The notes below the pieces were generated by a model. It saw only the letters and a program-made list of their open reading frames with translations. It was not told where the DNA came from and did not search any database. A stretch of 64,000 bases of DNA, taken from Bacteroidia bacterium (lineage in GTDB: Bacteria > Bacteroidota > Bacteroidia > J057). Location of the stretch: NCBI GenBank assembly GCA_041391665.1, contig JAWKNO010000001.1, positions 930,001-994,000 on the forward strand, in the 5' to 3' direction. Positions 27,592 through 35,404 of this stretch are shown here, piece by piece; position 1 is the first letter of the stretch, and each line of letters begins with the position of its first letter. The translations under genes were made by a program, and so were the position numbers.

Positions 27592-27632
27592 GTTTGCTTC
27601 TCAAATTTTGCCAGGCTTGCCACTAGCAAACC
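27591..27632 (+). terminator. Possible stem-loop after the surface protein gene
   Basis: GGTTTGCT (27591-27598, overlapping the last stop-codon base) and AGCAAACC (27625-27632) are perfect 8-bp inverted arms with a 26-base loop, followed by an AT-rich but not T-only stretch (ATATTTGATTTT). The loop is long and there is no strong U-tract, so it is only a weak terminator candidate. Confidence 0.3.
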
Positions 27633-27658
27633 ATATTTGATTTTCATAACTTTATGGT

Positions 27659-27769
27659 ATGAAAGTCAAGACAGAATGGTCGGTTTCCGCCTTTAAAGAT
27701 GATCAGCTACGCAATTATATTCATCTGATTATCCCTGAAGCACTGAAAATTCAGCCTTCAAAAGACTGA
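27659..27769 (+). CDS. Very short open frame, possible gene remnant
   Basis: An ATG at 27659 opens 36 codons (MKVKTEWSVSAFKDDQLRNY, then IHLIIPEALKIQPSKD) ending at TGA 27769. The translation looks protein-like in composition and is not the shadow of another gene. No ribosome-binding site is obvious, and it may be a fragment left by rearrangement beside the HigB/HigA module. The rest of the gene-free stretch 27592-27947 contains only the direct repeat copy at 27866 and no other support for a gene. Confidence 0.2.
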   Translation: MKVKTEWSVSAFKDDQLRNYIHLIIPEALKIQPSKD

Positions 27770-27865
27770 CTGGCACAACGCCTAAAGCCATTCGATTCTG
27801 TTTGCAGCATGGATTTCTGCCATTGCCCAAGTCAGGAAATCCGGCCCATATGAAAAATAATGCTG

Positions 27866-27885
27866 AGGTACTTCTTCGGGTCTTT
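27866..27885. repeat. Left copy of a 20-bp direct repeat flanking higBA
   Basis: AGGTACTTCTTCGGGTCTTT is identical to 28648-28667, and similarity continues for about ten more bases (TTGTATAAA against GTGCATAAA). The two copies lie 82 bp before the higB start and 38 bp after the higA stop, so they bracket the module. They could be traces of integration or of a duplicated gene fragment; on the reverse strand both read as the same short peptide. Confidence 0.7.
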
Positions 27886-27947
27886 TTGTATAAATTGTTA
27901 CCATTTTGGGAACAATCTTCCTATATTGCCGTACCAAATAACAGTTG

Positions 27948-28241
27948 ATGCGAGTCATTGCAAAAAAGGCATTACGAAATTTCTGGATAAAACATGCTGA
28001 TTCACAGGCGCAATTAGAGGCCTGGTTTAATGAAGCATTGAAAGCGGATTGGAAAACACCCAATGATATAAAGCGGGAATACCCATCAGCGAGTTTTATT
28101 CAAGGTAATAGAGTGATATTTAATATTAAGGGGAACCACTACAGGTTAATTGTAAAGATAAGTTATGATTATGGAATGGTTTGGATTCGTTTTGTTGGTA
28201 CCCACAAAGAATATGATGGAATTGACCCCACAACAATTTAA
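27948..28241 (+). CDS. higB: HigB-type toxin (mRNA interferase)
   Basis: 97 residues from ATG 27948 (a TTG one codon earlier also exists). Family signs are RVIAKKALRNFWIKHADSQAQLEAWF at the N-terminus, then RVIFNIKGNHYRLIVKISY and the closing WIRFVGTHKEYD, typical of the HigB_toxin family. These are ribosome-dependent mRNA endonucleases that halt translation when free of antitoxin. The toxin gene precedes the antitoxin gene by 12 bases, the reversed order usual for hig loci. Local base composition is AT-rich relative to the housekeeping genes, consistent with horizontal gain. Confidence 0.9.
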   Translation: MRVIAKKALRNFWIKHADSQAQLEAWFNEALKADWKTPNDIKREYPSASFIQGNRVIFNIKGNHYRLIVKISYDYGMVWIRFVGTHKEYDGIDPTTI

Positions 28242-28253
28242 TCACTTACCAGA

Positions 28254-28610
28254 ATGAATATTAAACTCATAAAAACAGAAGCAGACTATGAAAATGCCCT
28301 GGCTCGTCTGGAAGAAATATTTGATACACCCAAAGGCTCACCGGAGGGTGATGAATTAGAAATTTTGGGAATGCTGATTGAGAAATATGAAGATGAGCAT
28401 TATCCTATTGGTACTGTTGATCCTATTGAAGCCATTAAATTCAGGATGGAGCAAATGGGAATGAAGCAGAAGGATCTTGCTGAGATTATTGGCTATAAAA
28501 GCAGGGTAAGCGAAATCCTCAGTAAGAAACGAAAACTGACACTTGAAATGATCCGAAAACTGCATTCCAGCCTGAAAATTCCTACTGAAATTCTGGTACA
28601 GGACTACTAA
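28254..28610 (+). CDS. higA: HigA-type antitoxin with XRE helix-turn-helix
   Basis: 118 residues. An N-terminal acidic region (ADYENALARLEEIFDTPKGSPEGDELE) is characteristic of HigA antitoxins of this family. The C-terminal half is an XRE-type helix-turn-helix (IKFRMEQMGMKQKDLAEIIGYKSRVSEILSKKRKLTLEM). It should neutralise HigB and repress its own operon. It lies 12 bases downstream of the toxin and is presumably cotranscribed with it. Confidence 0.9.
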   Translation: MNIKLIKTEADYENALARLEEIFDTPKGSPEGDELEILGMLIEKYEDEHYPIGTVDPIEAIKFRMEQMGMKQKDLAEIIGYKSRVSEILSKKRKLTLEMIRKLHSSLKIPTEILVQDY

Positions 28611-28647
28611 GTGGAGTCTGTTCAGAATCTGTTAAATAAACTTTGCC

Positions 28648-28667
28648 AGGTACTTCTTCGGGTCTTT
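28648..28667. repeat. Right copy of the 20-bp direct repeat flanking higBA
   Basis: Identical in 20 bases to 27866-27885. It lies 38 bp past the higA stop, between higA and the convergent AbiEii gene. On the reverse strand the two copies share the reading RPEEVP (or KDPKKYL in another frame), which suggests a duplicated fragment of coding origin. Confidence 0.7.
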
Positions 28668-28771
28668 GTGCATAAAGCAATATTTTCGTAGCCTCAACGG
28701 ACTTTATAAAGTAGGGATTTCGCAGGCTTGGATAAGTAGGGGGGAATTTCTATAAATGCATTCCAGGTAGA

Positions 28772-29575
28772 TCAGAATTCACATTTTTTTAGATGTCTTT
28801 GAACTTGCCGACTTACTTGCTCAAAGTCAGGTAAATCTTTAATCTGTTCCTTTAAAGAACTTTGCCACCGACCTTTGTATTGAGGTAATCGTTCGGAAAG
28901 TTTTTTAGAAAAATCTGTAGCTTGTAAACTTTTGTTTTCACATTTCTTTTTAAACGCATTTGCATAAAAATCAACCTCCATTCCGTGCTCTTCCAGCAAA
29001 TACCAGATGTCATAAAAATCCCTTGCCTGCATTCTCTGCATTACTGAGCGCATTTTCTCCACTAATATTTCTTCCAGCGGGTAACACAATAGTTCATGAT
29101 CTTCTAAATCGGTATAGTCAATAAAAACGCTTTTCTTTACAGGGGCAAAAACCATTACTTCACTGCGGGAAATATCAACTTTTGCTCGTTTATGATTACC
29201 TTGTCCACCGAGCGGGCCAACATAGCTGATGTAGAAATTTATACCACCGTCTTCGTGTTCATTATTGTCAATAATTTCAAAAGTAAGGTTGGCTTCTTCT
29301 TTTTGAAATTCAAACATTTCATTGAACCATTCAAAAATTTGCCCATTATGAATTTCATTTTTGAGCAGTGTAAAATCGAGATCTTCTGAAAATCTGTAAT
29401 CTTTGAAATATACCTTTTTCAAGACTGTGCCACCTTTAAAAACAATTTCTTTTGAAAGTTGTTTGTGTTTAGAAATGCCAAACAGTAGCCATGATAGGAT
29501 ATAATCCTTTTCAATCTGTTGGTCCCGAACGCCTGCTTCTCGTGCTTTCTGTTGTATTTCTCCTGGCTTAATCAT
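28772..29575 (-). CDS. AbiEii/AbiGii-type nucleotidyltransferase toxin
   Basis: 267 residues. The polymerase-beta-like nucleotidyltransferase signature is present: FKGGT at 46-50 and SEDLDF at 63-68, with metal-binding Asp65 and Asp67. This is the toxin of type IV toxin-antitoxin/abortive-infection systems; characterised relatives modify tRNA acceptor ends and stop growth, giving phage protection. Its start overlaps the upstream antitoxin gene by four bases (29572-29575), so translation is probably coupled. The gene is markedly AT-rich compared with its neighbours beyond 30.6 kb, a sign of horizontal origin. Confidence 0.92.
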   Translation of the reverse strand: MIKPGEIQQKAREAGVRDQQIEKDYILSWLLFGISKHKQLSKEIVFKGGTVLKKVYFKDYRFSEDLDFTLLKNEIHNGQIFEWFNEMFEFQKEEANLTFEIIDNNEHEDGGINFYISYVGPLGGQGNHKRAKVDISRSEVMVFAPVKKSVFIDYTDLEDHELLCYPLEEILVEKMRSVMQRMQARDFYDIWYLLEEHGMEVDFYANAFKKKCENKSLQATDFSKKLSERLPQYKGRWQSSLKEQIKDLPDFEQVSRQVQRHLKKCEF

Positions 29576-30393
29576 GTGTAAATTGCTGATTTAATCGTTT
29601 CTGTTTCCAAATTTTGTTGAATGCTCCAACGACTGATTCTTCTACCTGACCTGGGTAATTCAGTATCAAGGACGATATAGGAAGCCGTTTTCAACTTTTG
29701 TAAATCGTCAATGATATTTGTATTGATTTCAAAAGTCTCCAATAGAAATCCTAATCGTTTTATAACTGCCTGAGAATTGAATATTCTGGCATATTCTAAC
29801 AGTAGGTCGTACTTTATTTTTTCTTTTGAAGCGAATATCGCTTTTGCTATCTCCACAATTCCACCTGCATAGTCGGGCTTAAACAAACAATCAATAATCG
29901 TTTTTTCTAGATCAGAACATATCACTTTGTTGAAGCTATCAATCCAAATTTTCTTTGCCCCAAAAAAATGTTTCTCATTGTGGTAGATAAATTGAAATGG
30001 AACTTCTTTAACCCTGATTTCCGAAGGACGGATTTGTTTTGAAACAACAATTTGTTCTTTCAAAGAGGGTTGTGTAATCAAATTATGGATTTGCAATGCG
30101 GAATAATAGCCAATATAATATGGTGCCTCATTCACAAGATATCCAGCTATCAGATGCCAGTCGGGCATAAATGTTTTTGCGTCTGCTTCATAGGGGATGA
30201 TATAGTATATTCCTTCTTTCAACCGCATAAGCAGACCCCGTCTTGTCATATCACTAAGTAACTCCCGCACAGTTCCTGGTTGAGAATTCGGTAACGCTTT
30301 GTAAGCTAAAGAGTAATCAAAGCAAGCCATGTTTTGATTATTGAAATAGGATAAAAGTCTATTTGATTGCGTTGAAATATTTTTATACTTCAT
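29572..30393 (-). CDS. AbiEi-type antitoxin/transcriptional regulator
   Basis: 273 residues from ATG 30393; the frame extends upstream to a TTG at 30432, which is less likely. The N-terminal winged helix (NRLLSYFNNQNMACFDYSLAYKAL ... VRELLSDMTRRGLLMRLKEGIYYI, split by a short linker) fits AbiEi antitoxins, which bind inverted repeats in their own promoter. The C-terminal domain (WIDSFNKVICSDLEKTIIDCL ... GGIVEIAKAIF) is the antitoxin region. Order antitoxin then toxin with a 4-bp overlap is the standard AbiE arrangement. AT-rich. Confidence 0.9.
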   Translation of the reverse strand: MKYKNISTQSNRLLSYFNNQNMACFDYSLAYKALPNSQPGTVRELLSDMTRRGLLMRLKEGIYYIIPYEADAKTFMPDWHLIAGYLVNEAPYYIGYYSALQIHNLITQPSLKEQIVVSKQIRPSEIRVKEVPFQFIYHNEKHFFGAKKIWIDSFNKVICSDLEKTIIDCLFKPDYAGGIVEIAKAIFASKEKIKYDLLLEYARIFNSQAVIKRLGFLLETFEINTNIIDDLQKLKTASYIVLDTELPRSGRRISRWSIQQNLETETIKSAIYT

Positions 30394-30561
30394 AGCTTTA
30401 ATGTCAGGAATAAACTGACTGTAATGATACAAAATATAAAGTAAAAACTCCTTATTTTAGTTAAAATGTTACTGATTGTAACCGAAAGGTTAGCATTAGC
30501 CCTTGCTCAGTTACCCCCCTGAGGCTGCTTTAAGCTGAACCGTTTTCAAAATTTTCCTGTC

Positions 30562-30569
30562 TATATTTG
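30562..30569 (+). promoter_or_regulatory. Candidate -7 element for the pectate lyase gene
   Basis: TATATTTG matches the Bacteroidota -7 consensus TAnnTTTG fully, and lies 31 bases before the ATG at 30601, giving a plausible short leader. No TTTG is present 19-21 bases upstream (the site reads CTGAAC), so the promoter may depend on an activator. Confidence 0.45.
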
Positions 30570-30600
30570 TATCCCGTTGTTTTCACCTAAATCCCATCCC

Positions 30601-31713
30601 ATGAAATCTCTTTTCCTTACCTCCCTGATTGCTTTTCTCTCATTTTTTTCTCTCCAGGCCCAGGAGGACGGCTCCGGAGATTCCTACCTCAACAAGTCCT
30701 GGCGCGAGGTGGCTACCGCAATGCCTCCCGAATGGTATGGATCCGACGAGGCGAAGCGGGTGGCAGAAAACGTATTGCTTACCCAAAAGGAGGTGGGCGG
30801 ATGGGAAAAAAACAAACCGTACCACCATATTTTTTCTGAAGAGGAAAAGGCAGATTTTGTGAAAAATATGGCCCAAACTGGCGCGACGTTCGACAATGGC
30901 GCAACGACAACCGAGCTGCGGTTTCTGGTAAAAGTTTATACAAATATCAATGACGAACGATATAAACAGGCTTTTGAGAGAGGGCTGAATTATATTTTTG
31001 CCGCACAATATGCCAATGGTGGCTGGCCGCAGTTTTTCCCTTTCCGCGAAGGGGTAAGTGTCGATTATTCTGCATACATCACCTATAATGACAATGCCAT
31101 GGTGGATGTCATGCAACTGCTGAAAGAAATATATTCCGACGAAGAGGCGTATGCGGCTTTTCAACTGGATAGTGAAGTAAAAGAAAAAGCTCAAAAGGCA
31201 TTTGAAAAAGGGATAGAATGTATCCTCAAAACTCAAATCATAGCCAATGGGAAGCAGACCGTTTGGTGTGCTCAGCATGACCCTGTTTCGCTCGCTCCTG
31301 CAAAAGCCCGGAGCTACGAACTCGAATCTTTTAGCGGTGGCGAATCTGTGGGGATTGTAGATTTGCTGATGGACATAGATCATCCTTCCGATGATGTGGT
31401 AGCGGCTATAAACGGTGCAATCAAGTGGTTTGAAGCCCACAAAATTGAAGGTATAAAGCTGGAAAAGGTGACAGACAAAAAAGGAAAGGAGAATCTGGTT
31501 GTTGTCGAAGATAAAGCGGCGACACCTGTATGGGCACGGTTTTACGATCTGGAAACGGGGAAACCCTTTTTCTGCGACCGCGACGGGATCAAAAAAAGCT
31601 CGCTGGCGGAAATCGGCTACGAACGCCGCAATGGTTACGCCTGGTACACAGAAAAGCCCGCAGCCCTTCTGAAAAAATACCCGGACTGGGAAAAAAAGCG
31701 AAATGAGGAATAA
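30601..31713 (+). CDS. pelA: Pectate lyase, polysaccharide lyase family 10
   Basis: 370 residues from ATG 30601, which begins a clear signal peptide (MKSLFLTSLIAFLSFFSLQA); the frame extends upstream to a TTG but without a signal. Family features are QKEVGGWEKNKPYH, TFDNGATTTELRFL, AAQYANGGWPQFFPF, YITYNDNAMV and the later WCAQHD and ARSYELESFSGGES. PL10 enzymes cleave polygalacturonate by beta-elimination outside the cytoplasm. There are no SusC/SusD, esterase or uronate-catabolism genes nearby, so this is a lone pectinase rather than part of a utilisation locus. A stem-loop follows the stop. Confidence 0.9.
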   Translation: MKSLFLTSLIAFLSFFSLQAQEDGSGDSYLNKSWREVATAMPPEWYGSDEAKRVAENVLLTQKEVGGWEKNKPYHHIFSEEEKADFVKNMAQTGATFDNGATTTELRFLVKVYTNINDERYKQAFERGLNYIFAAQYANGGWPQFFPFREGVSVDYSAYITYNDNAMVDVMQLLKEIYSDEEAYAAFQLDSEVKEKAQKAFEKGIECILKTQIIANGKQTVWCAQHDPVSLAPAKARSYELESFSGGESVGIVDLLMDIDHPSDDVVAAINGAIKWFEAHKIEGIKLEKVTDKKGKENLVVVEDKAATPVWARFYDLETGKPFFCDRDGIKKSSLAEIGYERRNGYAWYTEKPAALLKKYPDWEKKRNEE

Positions 31714-31717
31714 CTAA

Positions 31718-31750
31718 AACAGCCTGTACGATTGCGCTGTACAGGCTGTT
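31718..31750. terminator. Stem-loop between the pectate lyase and lipoprotein genes
   Basis: AACAGCCTGTAC (31718-31729) and GTACAGGCTGTT (31739-31750) form a perfect 12-bp stem with a 9-base loop, just after the stop at 31713 and before the convergent gene end at 31796. There is no clear T-run on the plus side, and on the minus side only a short TTTAGTTATT follows. A bidirectional terminator is likely. Confidence 0.6.
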
Positions 31751-31795
31751 GCCATTAATTCGCTGGCTTATAATTATTGCGGAAATCGCTTCCTG

Positions 31796-32569
31796 TTACC
31801 TGGTTTCAAACACTGCTTCCGGTAATTGGTCAAAAACGGCGATATTTTCGAGCTTACGGCCACCGCGGTCGCCCGACAAAATAATTTTTCCGTAAGTCTG
31901 GTAGTCAAGCCAGGGGTTGATAAATCGCGGCTCAGGATCGTCGGCGTTGGCGTAGTAAGCCCATTGGGTTACCAGATGGCTGGTTTTGTCCACCCAGACA
32001 TTGTATTTGTTTTGTGGAGTAACGCCTACTTCCTTAAATCTAAGCTCCAGCTTGTCGGCGGCAGCTCCGTCCTGGGTAGTGTCTGCTCCTGCATAAGTCA
32101 GTGTAACCCCTGAATCTTTCAACTTATAAGGCATGACCAGCCAGTAACTGTCATTGATCCATATACGGCGGCCTCTGTCGAGAAATTTGGCGAGCGAGTC
32201 GGGATGGGTCATCTCTGTACTGCCCTGAAATACCTTGCCAGTTACGTCATTGGTATTGACCAATATGACCATACTGTCACGGGGAATTTCGATTCTCACC
32301 CGGTTGTCGTATTTGTCCCAGGTGAGGGTGCGGTTGCCAAAAAAGTCCCACTTGATATAGCGGGTGGCATCCCAGTTTGCACGGCCACCCATGGCGTCCA
32401 TGGCAGAATCGGCAAGGGCGATGGCCTGAGGGTCAGAACCAGCGGCATCAAATCCTTCAGCAGGCGGATTGCCGGCAACGGTATTTGTATCGGACTGGCT
32501 GGTAGAGGTAGAAGTGCATGCTGCCAGAAAAAGCGAAGCAATCAGGAGGAAAGTATAGGTAAAGCGCAT
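31796..32569 (-). CDS. Lipoprotein of unknown function
   Basis: 257 residues from ATG 32569. A lipoprotein signal ends with SLFLAAC, Cys18 being the lipidated residue, followed by a Ser/Thr-rich tether (TSTSTSQSDTNTV). The body (DSAMDAMGGRANWDATRYIKWDFFGNRTLTWDKYDNRVRIEI, in three motif pieces) resembles the outer-membrane lipoprotein-sorting-like fold found in many Bacteroidota hypothetical proteins. No catalytic motif is visible. It is convergent with the pectate lyase. A role in the envelope is all that can be said. Confidence 0.75.
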   Translation of the reverse strand: MRFTYTFLLIASLFLAACTSTSTSQSDTNTVAGNPPAEGFDAAGSDPQAIALADSAMDAMGGRANWDATRYIKWDFFGNRTLTWDKYDNRVRIEIPRDSMVILVNTNDVTGKVFQGSTEMTHPDSLAKFLDRGRRIWINDSYWLVMPYKLKDSGVTLTYAGADTTQDGAAADKLELRFKEVGVTPQNKYNVWVDKTSHLVTQWAYYANADDPEPRFINPWLDYQTYGKIILSGDRGGRKLENIAVFDQLPEAVFETR

Positions 32570-32734
32570 AGGGGATTGATTTTTTGTGAAAATAAACAAT
32601 ACTGTCAGAAACAAAAACTAAACGGGCGTTATGTTTTGCCTAAGCCCATATGAAACCCGGAAAAATCAGGGAGCAACCAGGGATAACTTTCCGGGATAAT
32701 TTGTAAATTAAAAACTGATTACAAGCTGGTACTA

Positions 32735-33091
32735 ATGGAAAGAGCACTAACAGATATATTGGCATTAATCGACAGCGTTGACATTACGATTTTTGTCATA
32801 CTTGTAGTTGTAAACATTGTTTTTTGGAAAAAACTGAAGTCCTCTTGCCTGGTAAATGGCTCTCTTTTTTTAATGCTTGGGATTGTATTGCCGCTAATGT
32901 CAAGTAGTAGAGAAGTTAGTAGAAATGTCGCAATAAACGGGCCGGCAATGGATAATTTTGAATTGGCGTACACGTTCTCCCTCTTCCCTGTTTACTGGCT
33001 AATATTGGCTTTTCAGGTTATGGTTCTAATATCCAAAAATACTGATGAAGAGAGTGGAAATATCAATGGTACAGACCGGAGTGAGAAATAA
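32735..33091 (+). CDS. Hypothetical membrane protein, three helices
   Basis: 118 residues with hydrophobic segments at about 16-31 (ITIFVILVVVNIVFW), 39-57 (VNGSLFLMLGIVLPLM) and 80-100 (FSLFPVYWLILAFQVMVLI), and a polar C-terminal tail. No family recognised. It belongs to an AT-rich stretch (32.7-34.2 kb) of three small plus-strand genes unrelated to their neighbours in function. The spacing to the next gene (88 bases) does not require an operon. Confidence 0.65.
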   Translation: MERALTDILALIDSVDITIFVILVVVNIVFWKKLKSSCLVNGSLFLMLGIVLPLMSSSREVSRNVAINGPAMDNFELAYTFSLFPVYWLILAFQVMVLISKNTDEESGNINGTDRSEK

Positions 33092-33178
33092 ACACCCAAT
33101 ACCGGCTGAGTCTGCCTCTGGAAAACGCTACTGATCGAATGGTGGTTTTCTATTCTATAAATAAGAAATCGAAAATTG

Positions 33179-33808
33179 ATGTTTAATTTAATATTGACAG
33201 ATCCGAAAGAAGAACTTTGTGTAAAATGGGAACAGGCATTTGCTCAATTCCCTGAAGTCAAAATTGTGAATGGCTACTTTGAGGAAATTGAAAAATTTGA
33301 TTGTATGGTAAGTGCAGCAAATTCCTTTGGTTTAATGGATGGGGGAGTAGATTTAGCAATTATCAGATTCTTCGGCCCGGAATTAGAAAAAAGGGTTCAA
33401 CGAGTAATTATTGAAGAGTATTTTGGAGAACAGCCAGTTGGAACCAGTTTCGTAATCCCGGTAAACAATCCTCAGAACCAATTTGTTGCCCATACACCCA
33501 CCATGCGGGTACCTATGCCTATTAATGGTACAGATAATGTTTATTTAGCTATGAAAGCTATGCTGGAAGCCGTAAATAGATATAACAAAGAAAATGCTTC
33601 AAGCCCGATACAAAGTGTAGTTTGTCCGGGTTTAGGAACCGCTACAGGTCGGATGCCATTTATAGAAGCAGCCCGCCAAATGTCCCTTGCATATAAAAAT
33701 TTTATTAACCCGATTGATGAATTAAACTGGCAAGTCGCCCAAAGCCGTCATTTTGAAATAACATATGGAGGCAAGATGGGGTATAATTTTGGGAGAGAGA
33801 ACAATTGA
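33179..33808 (+). CDS. Macro domain protein
   Basis: 209 residues from ATG 33179 (a TTG one codon upstream also exists). Macro-domain features are IVNGYFEEIEKFDCMVSAANS (the loop ending in A-A-N-S binds the adenine-ribose), FGLMDGGVDLAI for the Gly-rich diphosphate-ribose loop, and VVCPGLGTATGRM for the second loop. Macro domains bind or hydrolyse ADP-ribose or its derivatives. This member is close to the group found with DNA-processing or phage-defence genes, but no ADP-ribosyltransferase such as DarT lies next to it. It is cytoplasmic. Function cannot be set further from sequence. Confidence 0.85.
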   Translation: MFNLILTDPKEELCVKWEQAFAQFPEVKIVNGYFEEIEKFDCMVSAANSFGLMDGGVDLAIIRFFGPELEKRVQRVIIEEYFGEQPVGTSFVIPVNNPQNQFVAHTPTMRVPMPINGTDNVYLAMKAMLEAVNRYNKENASSPIQSVVCPGLGTATGRMPFIEAARQMSLAYKNFINPIDELNWQVAQSRHFEITYGGKMGYNFGRENN

Positions 33809-33865
33809 ACATTTAGAAAAAAACGCATGAACAGTTTCTCAAGTGTCTTCGAGGGATAGCCAAAA

Positions 33866-34213
33866 ATGAAATTGAACCTATTGGTAATCAGGACAAGTGA
33901 TCCTAAAAAACTCAAAAAGCAGTATGAGCTTCTGGGATTCACATTCAGCTACCATCAACATGGGAAAGGATCATTTCATTATAGTGCAGAAAATGATGGA
34001 TTGGTTTTTGAAATCTATCCGTTGACAAAATCCATGGAAAAGGCTGACAATTCTGTAAGGCTTGGATTCGAAATCAAAAACTTAGATCTGAAAATACAAG
34101 AATTAGAAAACTCAAACTGGAAAATTGAATCAGGCATGTCGGATACGGAGTGGGGACAGATTGCTGTAGTTCAGGATTTAGACGGAAGGAAAATAGAATT
34201 AAAAAATAAGTAA
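33866..34213 (+). CDS. VOC (glyoxalase/bleomycin-resistance-like) family protein
   Basis: 115 residues. The paired beta-alpha-beta-beta-beta units of the vicinal oxygen chelate fold are visible: LNLLVIRTSDPKKLKKQYELLGF, then FHYSAENDGLVFEIYPL, and a second unit ending with AVVQDLDGRKIEL, where the E of the last strand is a usual metal ligand. Such proteins are dioxygenase-, isomerase- or binding-type; substrate unknown. It lies 57 bases after the macro-domain gene and may be cotranscribed with it. Confidence 0.85.
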   Translation: MKLNLLVIRTSDPKKLKKQYELLGFTFSYHQHGKGSFHYSAENDGLVFEIYPLTKSMEKADNSVRLGFEIKNLDLKIQELENSNWKIESGMSDTEWGQIAVVQDLDGRKIELKNK

Positions 34214-34319
34214 ATACACTCAGTCAATGGTATTGCTGTTGGGAAATCACCTCCTGAAAAACCTGGGAGCAAACTATAACAACTTTGCGGCCAGTCTGAT
34301 GGAAATATCATTTTGCGAC

Positions 34320-34413
34320 TCCTCTGCTGGCTTTGCGTTTAAAATATCGCTTGCAGAAAGCTTGCAGAAAATCCATTCTAACACAAACGGTTTAACGCAA
34401 AGGCCGCGGAGGA
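34320..34413. repeat. Imperfect inverted repeat between convergent genes
   Basis: The left arm 34320-34343 (TCCTCTGCTGGCTTTGCGTT core) and right arm 34389-34413 (AACGCAAAGGCCGCGGAGGA core) are reverse complements in 17 of 20 positions, enclosing about 45 bases. It sits between the ends of the VOC gene (+) and the TPR-anchor gene (-). It may be a palindromic dispersed element or a bidirectional terminator. No gene is found in 34214-34442. Confidence 0.55.
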
Positions 34414-34442
34414 TTACTTTCAGAGCAGAGACTCCTGTAACC

Positions 34443-35252
34443 CTACTCCTGAATCCTCTCAATCTTTTCCAAAATTTCCCCTGCCTGCTTGCGGCGGTCT
34501 TCAGTTTGTTCCTGGTCGTTGGATAGGGCTTCCAGAAGCGCACGCGCCTCTGTCAATTGATTGGTTTTCAGATAGGCGAGGGCTTTATACCAATCCGCCA
34601 TCTGCTTCTGGTCAAATGCTTTTACCTGATCAAAATAGGGGATCGCTTCAGCATGTCTGTCGCTGAGCATCAGGGCAATGCCCATTTGATAATTGAGCGC
34701 ACTGGGCGACCGCTGCATCTGGGCAGAGTCCTGCATGAGTTGTTGGTATAGTGAAACGGCTTCTGCCGGCTTCCCTTCATTGATCGCCTGAATGGCCTGT
34801 GCCCAAAGTGCATTTGCACTACTTGCCGCAGAATCTCCCGAATCAGTGTTTGTCCCCCTGACCGTATCGTCATGTAGTTCGGGAACATTAAAATTCATCG
34901 CGTACAGCTGATCGGAAGAGTAGGAAGGCGAAAGAATGCCTGGCAAAAACCTCACCCCAAGGAAAAGCAGGAGAATAGCCGCAGCAATCGACATTGTCCA
35001 TTGCAGGCGGGTACGGCGCATATCCACAATATGCGTCTGCTTTGTTTGGGTAAAACGCGCATCGAGCCTGGCTTTTAATTGTGCCATAGAAGTGGCATGA
35101 ATTTCTTCCCTGGCCAGGGTATGAAGAATGACTTCATTGGCAAAGGTCTGATCTGCCTTACACCTGGCCTCAAATGCCGCCGCTTCTCCCGGAGAAAGCT
35201 CATTGCTCAGGTACTTTTCTATCAGGTTATAGGTTTCTTGTTCCGACATCAT
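34443..35252 (-). CDS. Single-pass membrane protein with periplasmic TPR domain, probable anti-sigma factor (copy 2)
   Basis: 269 residues from ATG 35252 (or 268 from 35249). The N-terminal cytoplasmic part (YNLIEKYLSNELSPGEAAAF then FEARCKADQTFANEV) matches, motif for motif, the N-terminus of the protein at 23070. A transmembrane helix lies at about 86-107 (TMSIAAAILLLFLGVRFLPGI). The C-terminal part has TPR repeats (AINEGKPAEAVSLYQQLMQ, YQMGIALMLSDRHAEAIPYFDQV, ALAYLKTNQLTEARALLEAL) and faces the periplasm. It is preceded by the sigma gene, with a 152-base gap larger than in copy 1. Presumed to hold the sigma factor until a signal or proteolysis of the periplasmic domain releases it (inference). 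Confidence 0.78.
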   Translation of the reverse strand: MMSEQETYNLIEKYLSNELSPGEAAAFEARCKADQTFANEVILHTLAREEIHATSMAQLKARLDARFTQTKQTHIVDMRRTRLQWTMSIAAAILLLFLGVRFLPGILSPSYSSDQLYAMNFNVPELHDDTVRGTNTDSGDSAASSANALWAQAIQAINEGKPAEAVSLYQQLMQDSAQMQRSPSALNYQMGIALMLSDRHAEAIPYFDQVKAFDQKQMADWYKALAYLKTNQLTEARALLEALSNDQEQTEDRRKQAGEILEKIERIQE

Positions 35253-35404
35253 AAACACATAAATTTGAGGGAGTTGTCTGCCTGTACCCCGGACGTTCCT
35301 TCCAACATACAGCACTGTAAAACATTTCTACCGGTAAAAAATCAATTTCATGTGACGCAAGATTTTGATTTACCTCAACTCCCATGTAAGAAAAAGATTC
35401 AAAG

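Noticed and set aside
30640..31440. Long open frame on the minus strand within the pectate lyase gene
   Set aside because: The opposite strand encodes clear PL10 motifs; the antisense translation has no domain and no start context.
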